This document shows, one piece after another, positions 12,150 to 26,099 of a DNA stretch of 64,000 nt. The notes below the pieces were generated by a model that saw only the letters and a program-made list of their open reading frames with translations, did not search any database and had not been told where the DNA came from. The stretch is from Acanthosepion esculentum (lineage: Eukaryota > Mollusca > Cephalopoda > Sepiida > Sepiidae), in contig OZ038510.1 in NCBI GenBank assembly GCA_964036315.1, forward strand, positions 83,483,819-83,547,818. The letters are read 5' to 3'. A program made the position numbers and the translations under genes. The stretch's first letter is position 1, and each line of letters starts with the position of its first letter.

Positions 12150-15100
12150 TTTCTTTCTATGTATCGTTCATTCTTTCTGACTTATTGCTTTCTTTCTTTC
12201 TGTTTTCTTTCTATGTATCGTTAATTCTTTCTTTCTCTCTTATTCCTTACATTCTTTCCTTCTGTTTTTTTCTATGAATCGTTCATTCTTTCTTTCTGTC
12301 TTCTTTCTTTCTTTCTGTTTTCTTTCTATGTATCGTTCATTCTTTCTTTCTGTCTTATTCCTTACATTCTTTCCTTCTGTTTTTTTCTATGAATCGTTCA
12401 TTCTTTCTTTCTGTCTTCTTTCTTTCTTTCTGTTTTCTTTCTATGTATCGTTCATTCTTTCTTTCTGTCTTATTCCTTACATTCTTTCATTCTGTTTTTT
12501 TCTATGAATCGTTCATTCTTTCTTTCTGTCTTCTTTCTTTCTTTCTGTTTTCTTTCTATGTATCGTTCATTCTTTCTTTCTGTCTTATTCCTTACATTCT
12601 TTCCTTCTGTTTTTTTCTATGAATCGTTCATTCTTTCTTTCTGTCTTCTTTCTTGCTTTCTGTTTTCTTTCTATGTATCGTTCATTCTTTCTGACTTCTT
12701 CCTTTCTTTCTTTCTGTTTTCTTTCTATGTATCGTTCATTCTTTCTTTCTGTCTTATTCCTTACATTCTTTCCTTCTGTTTTTTTCTATGAATCGTTCAT
12801 TCTTTCTTTCTGTGTTCTTTCTTTCTTTCTGTTTCTTTCTATGTATCGTTCATTCTTTCTGACTTATTGCTTTCTTTCTTTCTGTTTTCTTTCTATGTAT
12901 CGTTAATTCTTTCTTTCTCTCTTATTCCTTACATTCTTTCCTTCTGTTTTTTTCTATGAATCGTTCATTCTTTCTTTCTGTCTTCTTTCTTTCTTTCTGT
13001 TTTCTTTCTATGTATCGTTCATTCTTTCTTTCTGTCTTATTCCTTACATTCTTTCCTTCTGTTTTTTTCTATGAATCGTTCATTCTTTCTTTCTGTCTTC
13101 TTTCTTTCTTTCTGTTTTCTTTCTATGTATCGTTCATTCTTTCTGACTTCTTCCGTTCTTTCTTTCTGTTTTCTTTCTATGTATCGTTCATTCTTTCTTT
13201 CTGTCTTATTCCTTACATTCTTTCATTCTGTTTTTTTCTATGAATCGTTCATTCTTTCTTTCTGTCTTCTTTCTTTCTTTCTGTTTTGTTTCTATGTATC
13301 GTTCATTCTTTCTGACTTCTTCCGTTCTTTCTTTCTGTTTTCTTTCTATGTATCGTTCATTCTTTCTTTCTGTCTTATTCCTTACATTCTTTCCTTCTGT
13401 TTTTTTCTATGAATCGTTCATTCTTTCTTTCTGTCTTCTTTCTTGCTTTCTGTTTTCTTTCTATGTATCGTTCATTCTTTCTGACTTCTTCCTTTCTTTC
13501 TTTCTGTTTTCTTTCTATGTATCGTTCATTCTTTCTTTCTGTCTTATTCCTTACATTCTTTCCTTCTGTTTTTTTCTATGAATCGTTCATTCTTTCTTTC
13601 TGTCTTCTTTCTTTCTTTCTGTTTCTTTCTATGTATCGTTCATTCTTTCTGACTTATTGCTTTCTTTCTTTCTGTTTTCTTTCTATGTATCGTTAATTCT
13701 TTCTTTCTCTCTTATTCCTTACATTCTTTCCTTCTGTTTTTTTCTATGAATCGTTCATTCTTTCTTTCTGTCTTCTTTCTTTCTTTCTGTTTTCTTTCTA
13801 TGTATCGTTCATTCTTTCTTTCTGTCTTATTCCTTACATTCTTTCCTTCTGTTTTTTTCTATGAATCGTTCATTCTTTCTTTCTGTCTTCTTTCTTTCTT
13901 TCTGTTTTCTTTCTATGTATCGTTCATTCTTTCTGACTTCTTCCGTTCTTTCTTTCTGTTTTCTTTCTATGTATCGTTCATTCTTTCTTTCTGTCTTATT
14001 CCTTACATTCTTTCATTCTGTTTTTTTCTATGAATCGTTCATTCTTTCTTTCTGTCTTCTTTCTTTCTTTCTGTTTTGTTTCTATGTATCGTTCATTCTT
14101 TCTGACTTCTTCCGTTCTTTCTTTCTGTTTTCTTTCTATGTATCGTTCATTCTTTCTTTCTGTCTTATTCCTTACATTCTTTCCTTCGGTTTTTTTCTAT
14201 GAATCGTTCATTCTTTCTTTCTGTCTTCTTTCTTGCTTTCTGTTTTCTTTCTATGTATCGTTCATTCTTTCTGACTTCTTCCTTTCTTTCTTTCTGTTTT
14301 CTTTCTATGTATCGTTCATTCTTTCTTTCTGTCTTATTCCTTACATTCTTTCCTTCTGTTTTTTTCTATGAATCGTTCATTCTTTCTTTCTGTCTTCTTT
14401 CTTTCTTTCTGTTTCTTTCTATGTATCGTTCATTCTTTCTGACTTATTGCTTTCTTTCTTTCTGTTTTCTTTCTATGTATCGTTAATTCTTTCTTTCTCT
14501 CTTATTCCTTACATTCTTTCCTTCTGTTTTTTTCTATGAATCGTTCATTCTTTCTTTCTGTCTTCTTTCTTTCTTTCTGTTTTCTTTCTATGTATCGTTC
14601 ATTCTTTCTTTCTGTCTTATTCCTTACATTCTTTCCTTCTGTTTTTTTCTATGAATCGTTCATTCTTTCTTTCTGTCTTCTTTCTTTCTTTCTGTTTTCT
14701 TTCTATGTATCGTTCATTCTTTCTGACTTCTTCCGTTCTTTCTTTCTGTTTTCTTTCTATGTATCGTTCATTCTTTCTTTCTGTCTTATTCCTTACATTC
14801 TTTCATTCTGTTTTTTTCTATGAATCGTTCATTCTTTCTTTCTGTTTTCTTTCTATGTATCGTTCATTATTTCTGACTTCTTCCGTTCTTTCTTTCTGTT
14901 TTCTTTCTATGTATCGTTAATTCTTTCTTTCTGTCTTATTCCTTACATTCTTTCCTTCTGTTTTTTTCTATGAATCGTTCATTCTTTCTTTCTGTCTTCT
15001 TTCTTTCTTTCTGTTTTCTTTCTATGTATCGTTCATTCTTTCTGACTTATTGCTTTCTTTCTTTCTGTTTTCTTTCTATGTATCGTTAATTCTTTCTTTC

Positions 15101-16999
15101 TGTCTTATTCCTTACATTCTTTCCTTCTGTTTTTTTCTATGAATCGTTCATTCTTTCTTTCTGCCTTCTTTCTTTCTTTCTGTTTTCTTTCTATGTATCG
15201 TTCATTCTTTCTGACTTCTTCCGTTCTTTCTTTCTGTTTTCTTTCTATGTATCGTTCATTCTTTCATTCTGTCTTATTCCTTACATTCTTTCCTTCTGTT
15301 TTTTTTCTATGAATCGTTCATTCTTTCTTTCTGTCTTCTTTCTTTCTTTCTGTTTTCTTTCTATGTATCGTTCATTCTTTCTGATTTCTTCCTTTCTTTC
15401 TTTCTGTTTTCTTTCTATGTATCGATCATTCTTTCTTTCTGTCTTATTCCTTACATTCTTTCATTCTGTTTTTTTCTATGAATCGTTCATTCTTTCTTTC
15501 TGTCTTCTTTCTTTCTTTCTGTTTTCTTTCTATGTATCGTTCATTCTATCTGACTTTCTCCATTCTTTCTTTCTTTTTTCTGTTTTTTTTCTATGAATCG
15601 TTCATTCTTATTTTCTGTTTTCTTCCTTTCTTTCTTCCTTTCTTTCTTTCTTTCTGTTGCTTTCTATATATCGTTTATTCTTTCTTTCTGTATTCTTTCT
15701 TTCTTTCCTTCTGTTTTCATTCTATGTATCGTTCATTCTTTCTTTCTGTCTTATTCCTTACATTCTTTCCTTCTGTTTTTTTCTATGCATCGTTCATTCT
15801 TTCTTTCTGTCTTCTTTCTTTCTTTCTGTTTTCTTTCTATGTATCGTTCATTCTTTCTGACGTCTTCCTTTCTTTCTTTCTGTTTTCTTTCTATGTATCT
15901 TTCATTCTTTCTTTCTGTATTATTCCTTACATTCTTTCCTTCAGTTTTTTTCTATGAATCGTTCATTCTTTCTTTCTGTCTTCTTTCTTTCTTTCTGTTT
16001 TCTTTCTATGTATCGTTCATTCTTTCTGACTTCTTCCTTTCTTTCTTTCTGTTTTCTTTCTATGTATCGTTCATTCTTTCCGACTTCTTCCTTTCTTTGT
16101 TTCTGTTATCTTTCCATGTATCGTTCATTCTTTCTTTCTGTCTTATTCCTTACATTCTTTCCTCCTGTTTTTTTCTATGAATCGTTCATTCGTTCTTTCT
16201 GTCTTCTTTCTTTCTTTCTGTTTTCTTTCTATGTATCGTTCATTCTTTCTGACTTCTTCCTTTCTTTCTTTCTGTTTTCTTTCTATGTATCGTTCATTCT
16301 TTCTGATTTCTTCCGTTCTTTCTTTCTGTTTTCTTTCTATGTATCGTTCATTCTTTCTGATTTCTTCCGTTCTTTCTTTCTGTTTTCTTTCTATGTATCG
16401 TTCATTCTTTCTGATTTCTTCCGTTCTTTCTTTCTGTTTTCTTTCTATGTATCGTTCATTCTTTCTTTCTGTCTTATTCCTTACATTCTTTCATTCTGTT
16501 TTTCTTATGAATCGTTCATTCTTTCATTCTGTCTTCTTTCTTTCTTTCCGTTTTCTTTCTATATACCGTTCATTCTTTCTGACGTCTTCCTTTCTTTCTT
16601 TCTGTTTTCTTTCTATGTATCGTTCATTCTTTCTTTCTGTCTTATTCTTTACATTCTTTCCTTCTGTTTTTTTCTATGAATCGTTCATTCTTTCTTTCTG
16701 TCTTCTTTCTTTCTTTCTGTTTTCTTTCTATGTATCGTTCATTCTTTCTGACTTCTTCCTTTCTTTCTTTCCGTTTTCTTTCTATGTATCGATCATTCTT
16801 TCTTTCTGTCTTATTCCTTACATTCTTTCCTTCTGTTTTTTTCTATGAATCGTTCATTCTTTCTTTCTGTCTTCTTTCTTTCTTTCTGTTTTCTTTCTAT
16901 GTATCGTTCATTCTATCTGACTTCTTCCTTTCTTTCTTTCTTTTTTCTGTTTTTTTCTATGAATCGTTCATTCTTATTTTCTGTTTTCTTCCTTTCTTC

Positions 17000-17033
<34 letters not shown>

Positions 17034-17392
17034 GTTGCTTTCTATGTATCGTTCATTCTTTCTTTCTGTATTCTTTCTTTCTTTCCTTCTGTTTTCATTC
17101 TATGTATCGTTCATTCTTTCTTTCTGTCTTATTCCTTACATTCTTTCCTTCTGTTTTTTTTCTATGCATCGTTCATTCTTTCTTTCTGTCTTCTTTCTTT
17201 CTTTCTGTTTTCTTTCTATATATCGTTCATTCTTTCTGACTTCTTCCTTTCTTTCTTTCTGTTTTCTTTCTATGTATCGTTCATTCTTTCTTTCTGTCTT
17301 ATTCCTTACATTCTTTCCTTCTGTTTTTTTTCTATGAATCGTTCATTCTTTCTTTCTGTCTTCTTTCTTTCTTTCTGTTTTCTTTCTATGTA
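12150..17392. repeat. 6.2-kb-period segmental duplication, copy 1
   Basis: About 5.24 kb of satellite here matches 18,363-23,605 with a constant offset of 6,213 bp. The match covers the 790-bp ladder, several irregular units and the (CTTT)n-bearing units near 15,640 and 17,000. Only a couple of substitutions were noticed (tacattcttt near 12,366 against tacatttttt near 18,579; tatgtatcg near 13,012 against tatatatcg near 19,225). The right limit is where tatctttcat near 17,393 meets tatcgttcat in copy 2. Confidence 0.9.
12956..14823. repeat. 790-bp super-unit, three consecutive copies
   Basis: A block of five higher-order units (115+169+169+168+169 = 790 bp) starts at 12,956, 13,746 and 14,536. 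The third copy is incomplete. The 168-bp unit carries a one-base deletion (tctgtttcttt in place of tctgttttcttt), which makes the register easy to follow. The same three-step ladder recurs at 19,169, 19,959 and 20,749 within the 6.2-kb duplication. Confidence 0.85.
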
Positions 17393-18362
17393 TCTTTCAT
17401 TCTTTCTGACTTCTTCCTTTCTTTCTTTCTGATTTCTTTCTATGTATCGTTCATTCTTTCTGACTTCTTGCTTTCTTTCTTTCTGTTTTCTTTCTATGTA
17501 TCGTTCATTCTCTCTTTCTGTCTTATTCCTTACATTCTTTCCTCCTGTTTTATTTCTATGAATCGTTCATTCTTTCTTTCTGTCTTCTTTCTTTCTTTCT
17601 GTTTTCTTTCTATGTATCGTTCATTCTTTCTGAATTCTTGCTTTCTTTCTTTCTGTGTTCTTTCTATGTATCGTTCATACTTGCTTTCTGTCTTATTCCT
17701 TACATTCTTTCCTTCTGTTTTTTTCTATGAATCGTTCATTCTTTCTTTCTGTCTTCTTTCTTTCTTTCTGTTTTCTTTCTATGTATCGTTCATTCTTTCT
17801 GACTTCTTCCTTTCTTTCTTTCTGTTTTCTTTCTATGTATCGTTCATTCTTTCTTTCTGTCTTATTCCTTACATTCTTTCCTCCTGTTTTTTTCTATGAA
17901 TCGTTCATTCTTTCTTTCTGTCTTCTTTCTTTCTGTTTTCTTTCTATGTATCGTTCATTCATTCTGACATCTTGCTTTCTTTCTTTCTGTTTTCTTTCTG
18001 TGTATCGTTCATTCTTTCTTTCTGTCTTATTCCTTACATTCTTTCCTTCTGTTTTTTCTATGAATCGTTCATTCTTTCTTTCTGTCTTCTTTCTTTCTTT
18101 CTGTTTTCTTTCTATGTATCGTTCATTCTTTCTGACTTCTTCCTTTCTTTCTTTCTGTTTTCTTTCTATATATTGTTCATTCTTTCTGACTTCTTCCTTT
18201 CTTTCTTTCTGTTTTCTTTCTATGTCTCGTTCATTCTTTCTTTCTGTCTTGTTCCTTACATTCTTTCCTCCTGTTTTTTTCTATGAATCGTTCATTCTTT
18301 CTTTCTGTTTTCTTTCTATGTATCGTTCATTCTTTCTGACTTCTTCCTTTCTTTCTTTCTGT

Positions 18363-21300
18363 TTTCTTTCTATGTATCGTTCATTCTTTCTGACTTATTG
18401 CTTTCTTTCTTTCTGTTTTCTTTCTATGTATCGTTAATTCTTTCTTTCTCTCTTATTCCTTACATTCTTTCCTTCTGTTTTTTTCTATGAATCGTTCATT
18501 CTTTCTTTCTGTCTTCTTTCTTTCTTTCTGTTTTCTTTCTATGTATCGTTCATTCTTTCTTTCTGTCTTATTCCTTACATTTTTTCCTTCTGTTTTTTTC
18601 TATGAATCGTTCATTCTTTCTTTCTGTCTTCTTTCTTTCTTTCTGTTTTCTTTCTATGTATCGTTCATTCTTTCTTTCTGTCTTATTCCTTACATTCTTT
18701 CATTCTGTTTTTTTCTATGAATCGTTCATTCTTTCTTTCTGTCTTCTTTCTTTCTTTCTGTTTTCTTTCTATGTATCGTTCATTCTTTCTTTCTGTCTTA
18801 TTCCTTACATTCTTTCCTTCTGTTTTTTTCTATGAATCGTTCATTCTTTCTTTCTGTCTTCTTTCTTGCTTTCTGTTTTCTTTCTATGTATCGTTCATTC
18901 TTTCTGACTTCTTCCTTTCTTTCTTTCTGTTTTCTTTCTATGTATCGTTCATTCTTTCTTTCTGTCTTATTCCTTACATTCTTTCCTTCTGTTTTTTTCT
19001 ATGAATCGTTCATTCTTTCTTTCTGTGTTCTTTCTTTCTTTCTGTTTCTTTCTATGTATCGTTCATTCTTTCTGACTTATTGCTTTCTTTCTTTCTGTTT
19101 TCTTTCTATGTATCGTTAATTCTTTCTTTCTCTCTTATTCCTTACATTCTTTCCTTCTGTTTTTTTCTATGAATCGTTCATTCTTTCTTTCTGTCTTCTT
19201 TCTTTCTTTCTGTTTTCTTTCTATATATCGTTCATTCTTTCTTTCTGTCTTATTCCTTACATTCTTTCCTTCTGTTTTTTTCTATGAATCGTTCATTCTT
19301 TCTTTCTGTCTTCTTTCTTTCTTTCTGTTTTCTTTCTATGTATCGTTCATTCTTTCTGACTTCTTCCGTTCTTTCTTTCTGTTTTCTTTCTATGTATCGT
19401 TCATTCTTTCTTTCTGTCTTATTCCTTACATTCTTTCATTCTGTTTTTTTCTATGAATCGTTCATTCTTTCTTTCTGTCTTCTTTCTTTCTTTCTGTTTT
19501 GTTTCTATGTATCGTTCATTCTTTCTGACTTCTTCCGTTCTTTCTTTCTGTTTTCTTTCTATGTATCGTTCATTCTTTCTTTCTGTCTTATTCCTTACAT
19601 TCTTTCCTTCTGTTTTTTTCTATGAATCGTTCATTCTTTCTTTCTGTCTTCTTTCTTGCTTTCTGTTTTCTTTCTATGTATCGTTCATTCTTTCTGACTT
19701 CTTCCTTTCTTTCTTTCTGTTTTCTTTCTATGTATCGTTCATTCTTTCTTTCTGTCTTATTCCTTACATTCTTTCCTTCTGTTTTTTTCTATGAATCGTT
19801 CATTCTTTCTTTCTGTCTTCTTTCTTTCTTTCTGTTTCTTTCTATGTATCGTTCATTCTTTCTGACTTATTGCTTTCTTTCTTTCTGTTTTCTTTCTATG
19901 TATCGTTAATTCTTTCTTTCTCTCTTATTCCTTACATTCTTTCCTTCTGTTTTTTTCTATGAATCGTTCATTCTTTCTTTCTGTCTTCTTTCTTTCTTTC
20001 TGTTTTCTTTCTATGTATCGTTCATTCTTTCTTTCTGTCTTATTCCTTACATTCTTTCCTTCTGTTTTTTTCTATGAATCGTTCATTCTTTCTTTCTGTC
20101 TTCTTTCTTTCTTTCTGTTTTCTTTCTATGTATCGTTCATTCTTTCTGACTTCTTCCGTTCTTTCTTTCTGTTTTCTTTCTATGTATCGTTCATTCTTTC
20201 TTTCTGTCTTATTCCTTACATTCTTTCATTCTGTTTTTTTCTATGAATCGTTCATTCTTTCTTTCTGTCTTCTTTCTTTCTTTCTGTTTTGTTTCTATGT
20301 ATCGTTCATTCTTTCTGACTTCTTCCGTTCTTTCTTTCTGTTTTCTTTCTATGTATCGTTCATTCTTTCTTTCTGTCTTATTCCTTACATTCTTTCCTTC
20401 GGTTTTTTTCTATGAATCGTTCATTCTTTCTTTCTGTCTTCTTTCTTGCTTTCTGTTTTCTTTCTATGTATCGTTCATTCTTTCTGACTTCTTCCTTTCT
20501 TTCTTTCTGTTTTCTTTCTATGTATCGTTCATTCTTTCTTTCTGTCTTATTCCTTACATTCTTTCCTTCTGTTTTTTTCTATGAATCGTTCATTCTTTCT
20601 TTCTGTCTTCTTTCTTTCTTTCTGTTTCTTTCTATGTATCGTTCATTCTTTCTGACTTATTGCTTTCTTTCTTTCTGTTTTCTTTCTATGTATCGTTAAT
20701 TCTTTCTTTCTCTCTTATTCCTTACATTCTTTCCTTCTGTTTTTTTCTATGAATCGTTCATTCTTTCTTTCTGTCTTCTTTCTTTCTTTCTGTTTTCTTT
20801 CTATGTATCGTTCATTCTTTCTTTCTGTCTTATTCCTTACATTCTTTCCTTCTGTTTTTTTCTATGAATCGTTCATTCTTTCTTTCTGTCTTCTTTCTTT
20901 CTTTCTGTTTTCTTTCTATGTATCGTTCATTCTTTCTGACTTCTTCCGTTCTTTCTTTCTGTTTTCTTTCTATGTATCGTTCATTCTTTCTTTCTGTCTT
21001 ATTCCTTACATTCTTTCATTCTGTTTTTTTCTATGAATCGTTCATTCTTTCTTTCTGTTTTCTTTCTATGTATCGTTCATTATTTCTGACTTCTTCCGTT
21101 CTTTCTTTCTGTTTTCTTTCTATGTATCGTTAATTCTTTCTTTCTGTCTTATTCCTTACATTCTTTCCTTCTGTTTTTTTCTATGAATCGTTCATTCTTT
21201 CTTTCTGTCTTCTTTCTTTCTTTCTGTTTTCTTTCTATGTATCGTTCATTCTTTCTGACTTATTGCTTTCTTTCTTTCTGTTTTCTTTCTATGTATCGTT

Positions 21301-23212
21301 AATTCTTTCTTTCTGTCTTATTCCTTACATTCTTTCCTTCTGTTTTTTTCTATGAATCGTTCATTCTTTCTTTCTGCCTTCTTTCTTTCTTTCTGTTTTC
21401 TTTCTATGTATCGTTCATTCTTTCTGACTTCTTCCGTTCTTTCTTTCTGTTTTCTTTCTATGTATCGTTCATTCTTTCATTCTGTCTTATTCCTTACATT
21501 CTTTCCTTCTGTTTTTTTTCTATGAATCGTTCATTCTTTCTTTCTGTCTTCTTTCTTTCTTTCTGTTTTCTTTCTATGTATCGTTCATTCTTTCTGATTT
21601 CTTCCTTTCTTTCTTTCTGTTTTCTTTCTATGTATCGATCATTCTTTCTTTCTGTCTTATTCCTTACATTCTTTCATTCTGTTTTTTTCTATGAATCGTT
21701 CATTCTTTCTTTCTGTCTTCTTTCTTTCTTTCTGTTTTCTTTCTATGTATCGTTCATTCTATCTGACTTTCTCCATTCTTTCTTTCTTTTTTCTGTTTTT
21801 TTTCTATGAATCGTTCATTCTTATTTTCTGTTTTCTTCCTTTCTTTCTTCCTTTCTTTCTTTCTTTCTGTTGCTTTCTATATATCGTTTATTCTTTCTTT
21901 CTGTATTCTTTCTTTCTTTCCTTCTGTTTTCATTCTATGTATCGTTCATTCTTTCTTTCTGTCTTATTCCTTACATTCTTTCCTTCTGTTTTTTTCTATG
22001 CATCGTTCATTCTTTCTTTCTGTCTTCTTTCTTTCTTTCTGTTTTCTTTCTATGTATCGTTCATTCTTTCTGACGTCTTCCTTTCTTTCTTTCTGTTTTC
22101 TTTCTATGTATCTTTCATTCTTTCTTTCTGTATTATTCCTTACATTCTTTCCTTCAGTTTTTTTCTATGAATCGTTCATTCTTTCTTTCTGTCTTCTTTC
22201 TTTCTTTCTGTTTTCTTTCTATGTATCGTTCATTCTTTCTGACTTCTTCCTTTCTTTCTTTCTGTTTTCTTTCTATGTATCGTTCATTCTTTCCGACTTC
22301 TTCCTTTCTTTGTTTCTGTTATCTTTCCATGTATCGTTCATTCTTTCTTTCTGTCTTATTCCTTACATTCTTTCCTCCTGTTTTTTTCTATGAATCGTTC
22401 ATTCGTTCTTTCTGTCTTCTTTCTTTCTTTCTGTTTTCTTTCTATGTATCGTTCATTCTTTCTGACTTCTTCCTTTCTTTCTTTCTGTTTTCTTTCTATG
22501 TATCGTTCATTCTTTCTGATTTCTTCCGTTCTTTCTTTCTGTTTTCTTTCTATGTATCGTTCATTCTTTCTGATTTCTTCCGTTCTTTCTTTCTGTTTTC
22601 TTTCTATGTATCGTTCATTCTTTCTGATTTCTTCCGTTCTTTCTTTCTGTTTTCTTTCTATGTATCGTTCATTCTTTCTTTCTGTCTTATTCCTTACATT
22701 CTTTCATTCTGTTTTTCTTATGAATCGTTCATTCTTTCATTCTGTCTTCTTTCTTTCTTTCCGTTTTCTTTCTATATACCGTTCATTCTTTCTGACGTCT
22801 TCCTTTCTTTCTTTCTGTTTTCTTTCTATGTATCGTTCATTCTTTCTTTCTGTCTTATTCTTTACATTCTTTCCTTCTGTTTTTTTCTATGAATCGTTCA
22901 TTCTTTCTTTCTGTCTTCTTTCTTTCTTTCTGTTTTCTTTCTATGTATCGTTCATTCTTTCTGACTTCTTCCTTTCTTTCTTTCCGTTTTCTTTCTATGT
23001 ATCGATCATTCTTTCTTTCTGTCTTATTCCTTACATTCTTTCCTTCTGTTTTTTTCTATGAATCGTTCATTCTTTCTTTCTGTCTTCTTTCTTTCTTTCT
23101 GTTTTCTTTCTATGTATCGTTCATTCTATCTGACTTCTTCCTTTCTTTCTTTCTTTTTTCTGTTTTTTTCTATGAATCGTTCATTCTTATTTTCTGTTTT
23201 CTTCCTTTCTTC

Positions 23213-23246
<34 letters not shown>

Positions 23247-23605
23247 GTTGCTTTCTATGTATCGTTCATTCTTTCTTTCTGTATTCTTTCTTTCTTTCCT
23301 TCTGTTTTCATTCTATGTATCGTTCATTCTTTCTTTCTGTCTTATTCCTTACATTCTTTCCTTCTGTTTTTTTTCTATGCATCGTTCATTCTTTCTTTCT
23401 GTCTTCTTTCTTTCTTTCTGTTTTCTTTCTATATATCGTTCATTCTTTCTGACTTCTTCCTTTCTTTCTTTCTGTTTTCTTTCTATGTATCGTTCATTCT
23501 TTCTTTCTGTCTTATTCCTTACATTCTTTCCTTCTGTTTTTTTTCTATGAATCGTTCATTCTTTCTTTCTGTCTTCTTTCTTTCTTTCTGTTTTCTTTCT
23601 ATGTA
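18363..23605. repeat. 6.2-kb-period segmental duplication, copy 2
   Basis: This is the partner of 12,150-17,392. The 970 bp between the copies (17,393-18,362) is a different arrangement of the same subunits. Near-identity of the copies implies a recent unequal exchange or amplification. An assembly duplication artefact cannot be excluded from sequence alone. Confidence 0.9.
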
Positions 23606-24485
23606 TCGTTCATTCTTTCTTTCTGTCTTATTCCTTACATTCTTTCCTCCTGTTTTTTTCTATGAATCGTTCATTCTTTCTTTCTGACTTCTTCCTTTCT
23701 TTCTTTCTGTTTTCTTTCTATGTATTGTTCATTCTTTCCGACTTCTTCCTTTCTTTGTTTCTGTTTTCTTTCCATGTATCGTTCATTCTTTCTTTCTGTC
23801 TTATTCCTTACATTCTTTCCTCCTGTTTTTTTCTATGAATCGTTCATTCTTTCTTTCTGTCTTCTTTCTTTCTTTCTGTTTTCTTTCTATGTATCGTTCA
23901 TTCTTTCTGACTTCTTCCTTTCTTTCTTTCTGTTTTCTTTCTATGTATCGTTCATTCTTTCTGATTTCTTCCGTTCTTTATTTCTGTTTTCTTTCTATGT
24001 ATCGTTCATTCTTTCTGATTTCTTCCGTTCTTTCTTTCTGTTTTCTTTCTATGTATCGTTCATTCTTTCTGATTTCTTCCGTTCTTTCTTTCTGTTTTCT
24101 TTCTATGTATCGTTCATTCTTTCTTTCTGTCTTATTCCTTACATTCTTTCATTCTGTTTTTTTCTATGAATCGTTCATTCTTTCATTCTGTCTTCTTTCT
24201 TTCTTTCCGTTTTCTTTCTATATATCGTTCATTCTTTCTGATTTCTTGCCTTCTTTCTTTCTGTTTTCTTTCTATGTATAGTTCATTCTTTCTTTCTGTC
24301 TTATTCCTTAGATTCTTTCCTCCTGTTTTTTTCTATGAATCGTTCATTCTTTCTTTCTGTCTTCTTTCTTTCTGTTTTCTTTCTATGTATCGTTCATTCT
24401 TTCTGACTTCTTCCTTTCTTTCTTTCTTTTTTCTGTTTTTTTCTATGAATCGTTCATTCTTATTTTCTGTTTTCTTCCTTTCTTC

Positions 24486-24527
<42 letters not shown>

Positions 24528-26099
24528 GTTGCTTTCTATGTATCGTTCATTCTTTCTTTCTGTATTCTTTCTTTCTTTCCTTCTGTTTTCATTCTATGTA
24601 TCGTTCATTCTTTCTTTCTGTCTTATTCCTTACATTCTTTCCTTCTGTTTTTTTTCTATGCATCGTTCATTCTTTCTTTCTGTCTTCTTTCTTTCTTTCT
24701 GTTTTCTTTCTATGTATCGTTCATTCTTTCTGACTTCTTCCTTTCTTTCTTTCTGTTTTCTTTCTATGTATCGTTCATTCTTTCTTTCTGTCTTATTCCT
24801 TACATTCTTTCCTTCTGTTTTTTTTCTATGAATCGTTCATTCTTTCTATCTGTCTTCTTTCTTTCTTTCTGTTTTCTTTCTATGTATCGTTCATTCTTTC
24901 TGACTTCTTCCTTTCTTTCTTTCTGATTTCTTTCTATGTATCGTTCATTCTTTCTGACTTCTTGCTTTCTTTCTTTCTGTTTTCTTTCTATGTATCGTTC
25001 ATTCTTTCTGACTTCTTCCTTTCTTACTTTCTGTTTTCTTTCTATGTATCGTTCATTCTTTCTTTCTGTCTTATTCCTTACATTCTTTCCTCCTGTTTAT
25101 TTCTATGAATCGTTCATTCTTTCTTTCTGTCTTCTTTCTTTCTTTCTGTTTTCTTTCTATGTATCGTTCATTCATTCTGACATCTTGCTTTCTTTCTTTC
25201 TGTTTTCTTTCTGTGTATCGTTCATTCTTTCTTTCTGTCTTATTCCTTACATTCTTTCCTTCTGTTTTTTTCTATGAATCGTTCATTCTTTCTTTCTTTC
25301 TGTTTTCTTTCTATGTATCGTTCATTCTTTCTGACTTCTTCCTTTCTTTCTTTCTGTTTTCTTTCTATATATTGTTCATTCTTTCTGACTTCTTCCTTTC
25401 TTTCTTTCTGTTTTCTTTCTATGTCTCATTCATTCTTTCTTTCTGTCTTATTCCTTACATTCTTTCCTCCTGTTTTTTTCTATGAATCGTTCATTCTTTC
25501 TTTCTGTTTTCTTTCTATGTATCGTTCATTCTTTCTGACTTCTTCCTTTCTTTCTTTGTGTTTTCTTTCAATGTATCTTTCATTCTTTCTGACTTCTTCC
25601 TTTCTTTCTTTCTGTTTTCTTTCTATATATTGTTCATTCTTTCTGACTTCTTCCTTCCTTTCTTTCTGTTTTCTTTCTATGTCTCGTTCATTCTTTCTTT
25701 CTGTCTTATTCCTTACATTCTTTCCTCCTGTTTTTTTCTATGAATCGTTCATTCTTTCTTTCTGTCTTCTTTCTTTCTGTCTTCTTTCTTTCTTTCTGTT
25801 TTCTTTCTATGTATCGTTCATTCTTTCTGACATCTTGCTTTCTTTCTTTCTGTTTTCTTTCTATGTATCGTTCATACTTGCTTTCTGTCTTATTCCTTAC
25901 ATTCTTTCCTTCTGTTTTTTTCTATGAATCGTTCATTCTTTCTTTCTGTCTTCTTTCTTTCTGTTTTCTTTCTATGTATCGTTCATTCTTTCTGACTTCT
26001 TCCTTTCTTTCTTTCTGTTTTCTTTCTATATATCGTTCATTCTTTCTTTCTGTCTTATTCCTTACATTCTTTCCTCCTGTTTTTTTCTATGAATCTTTC

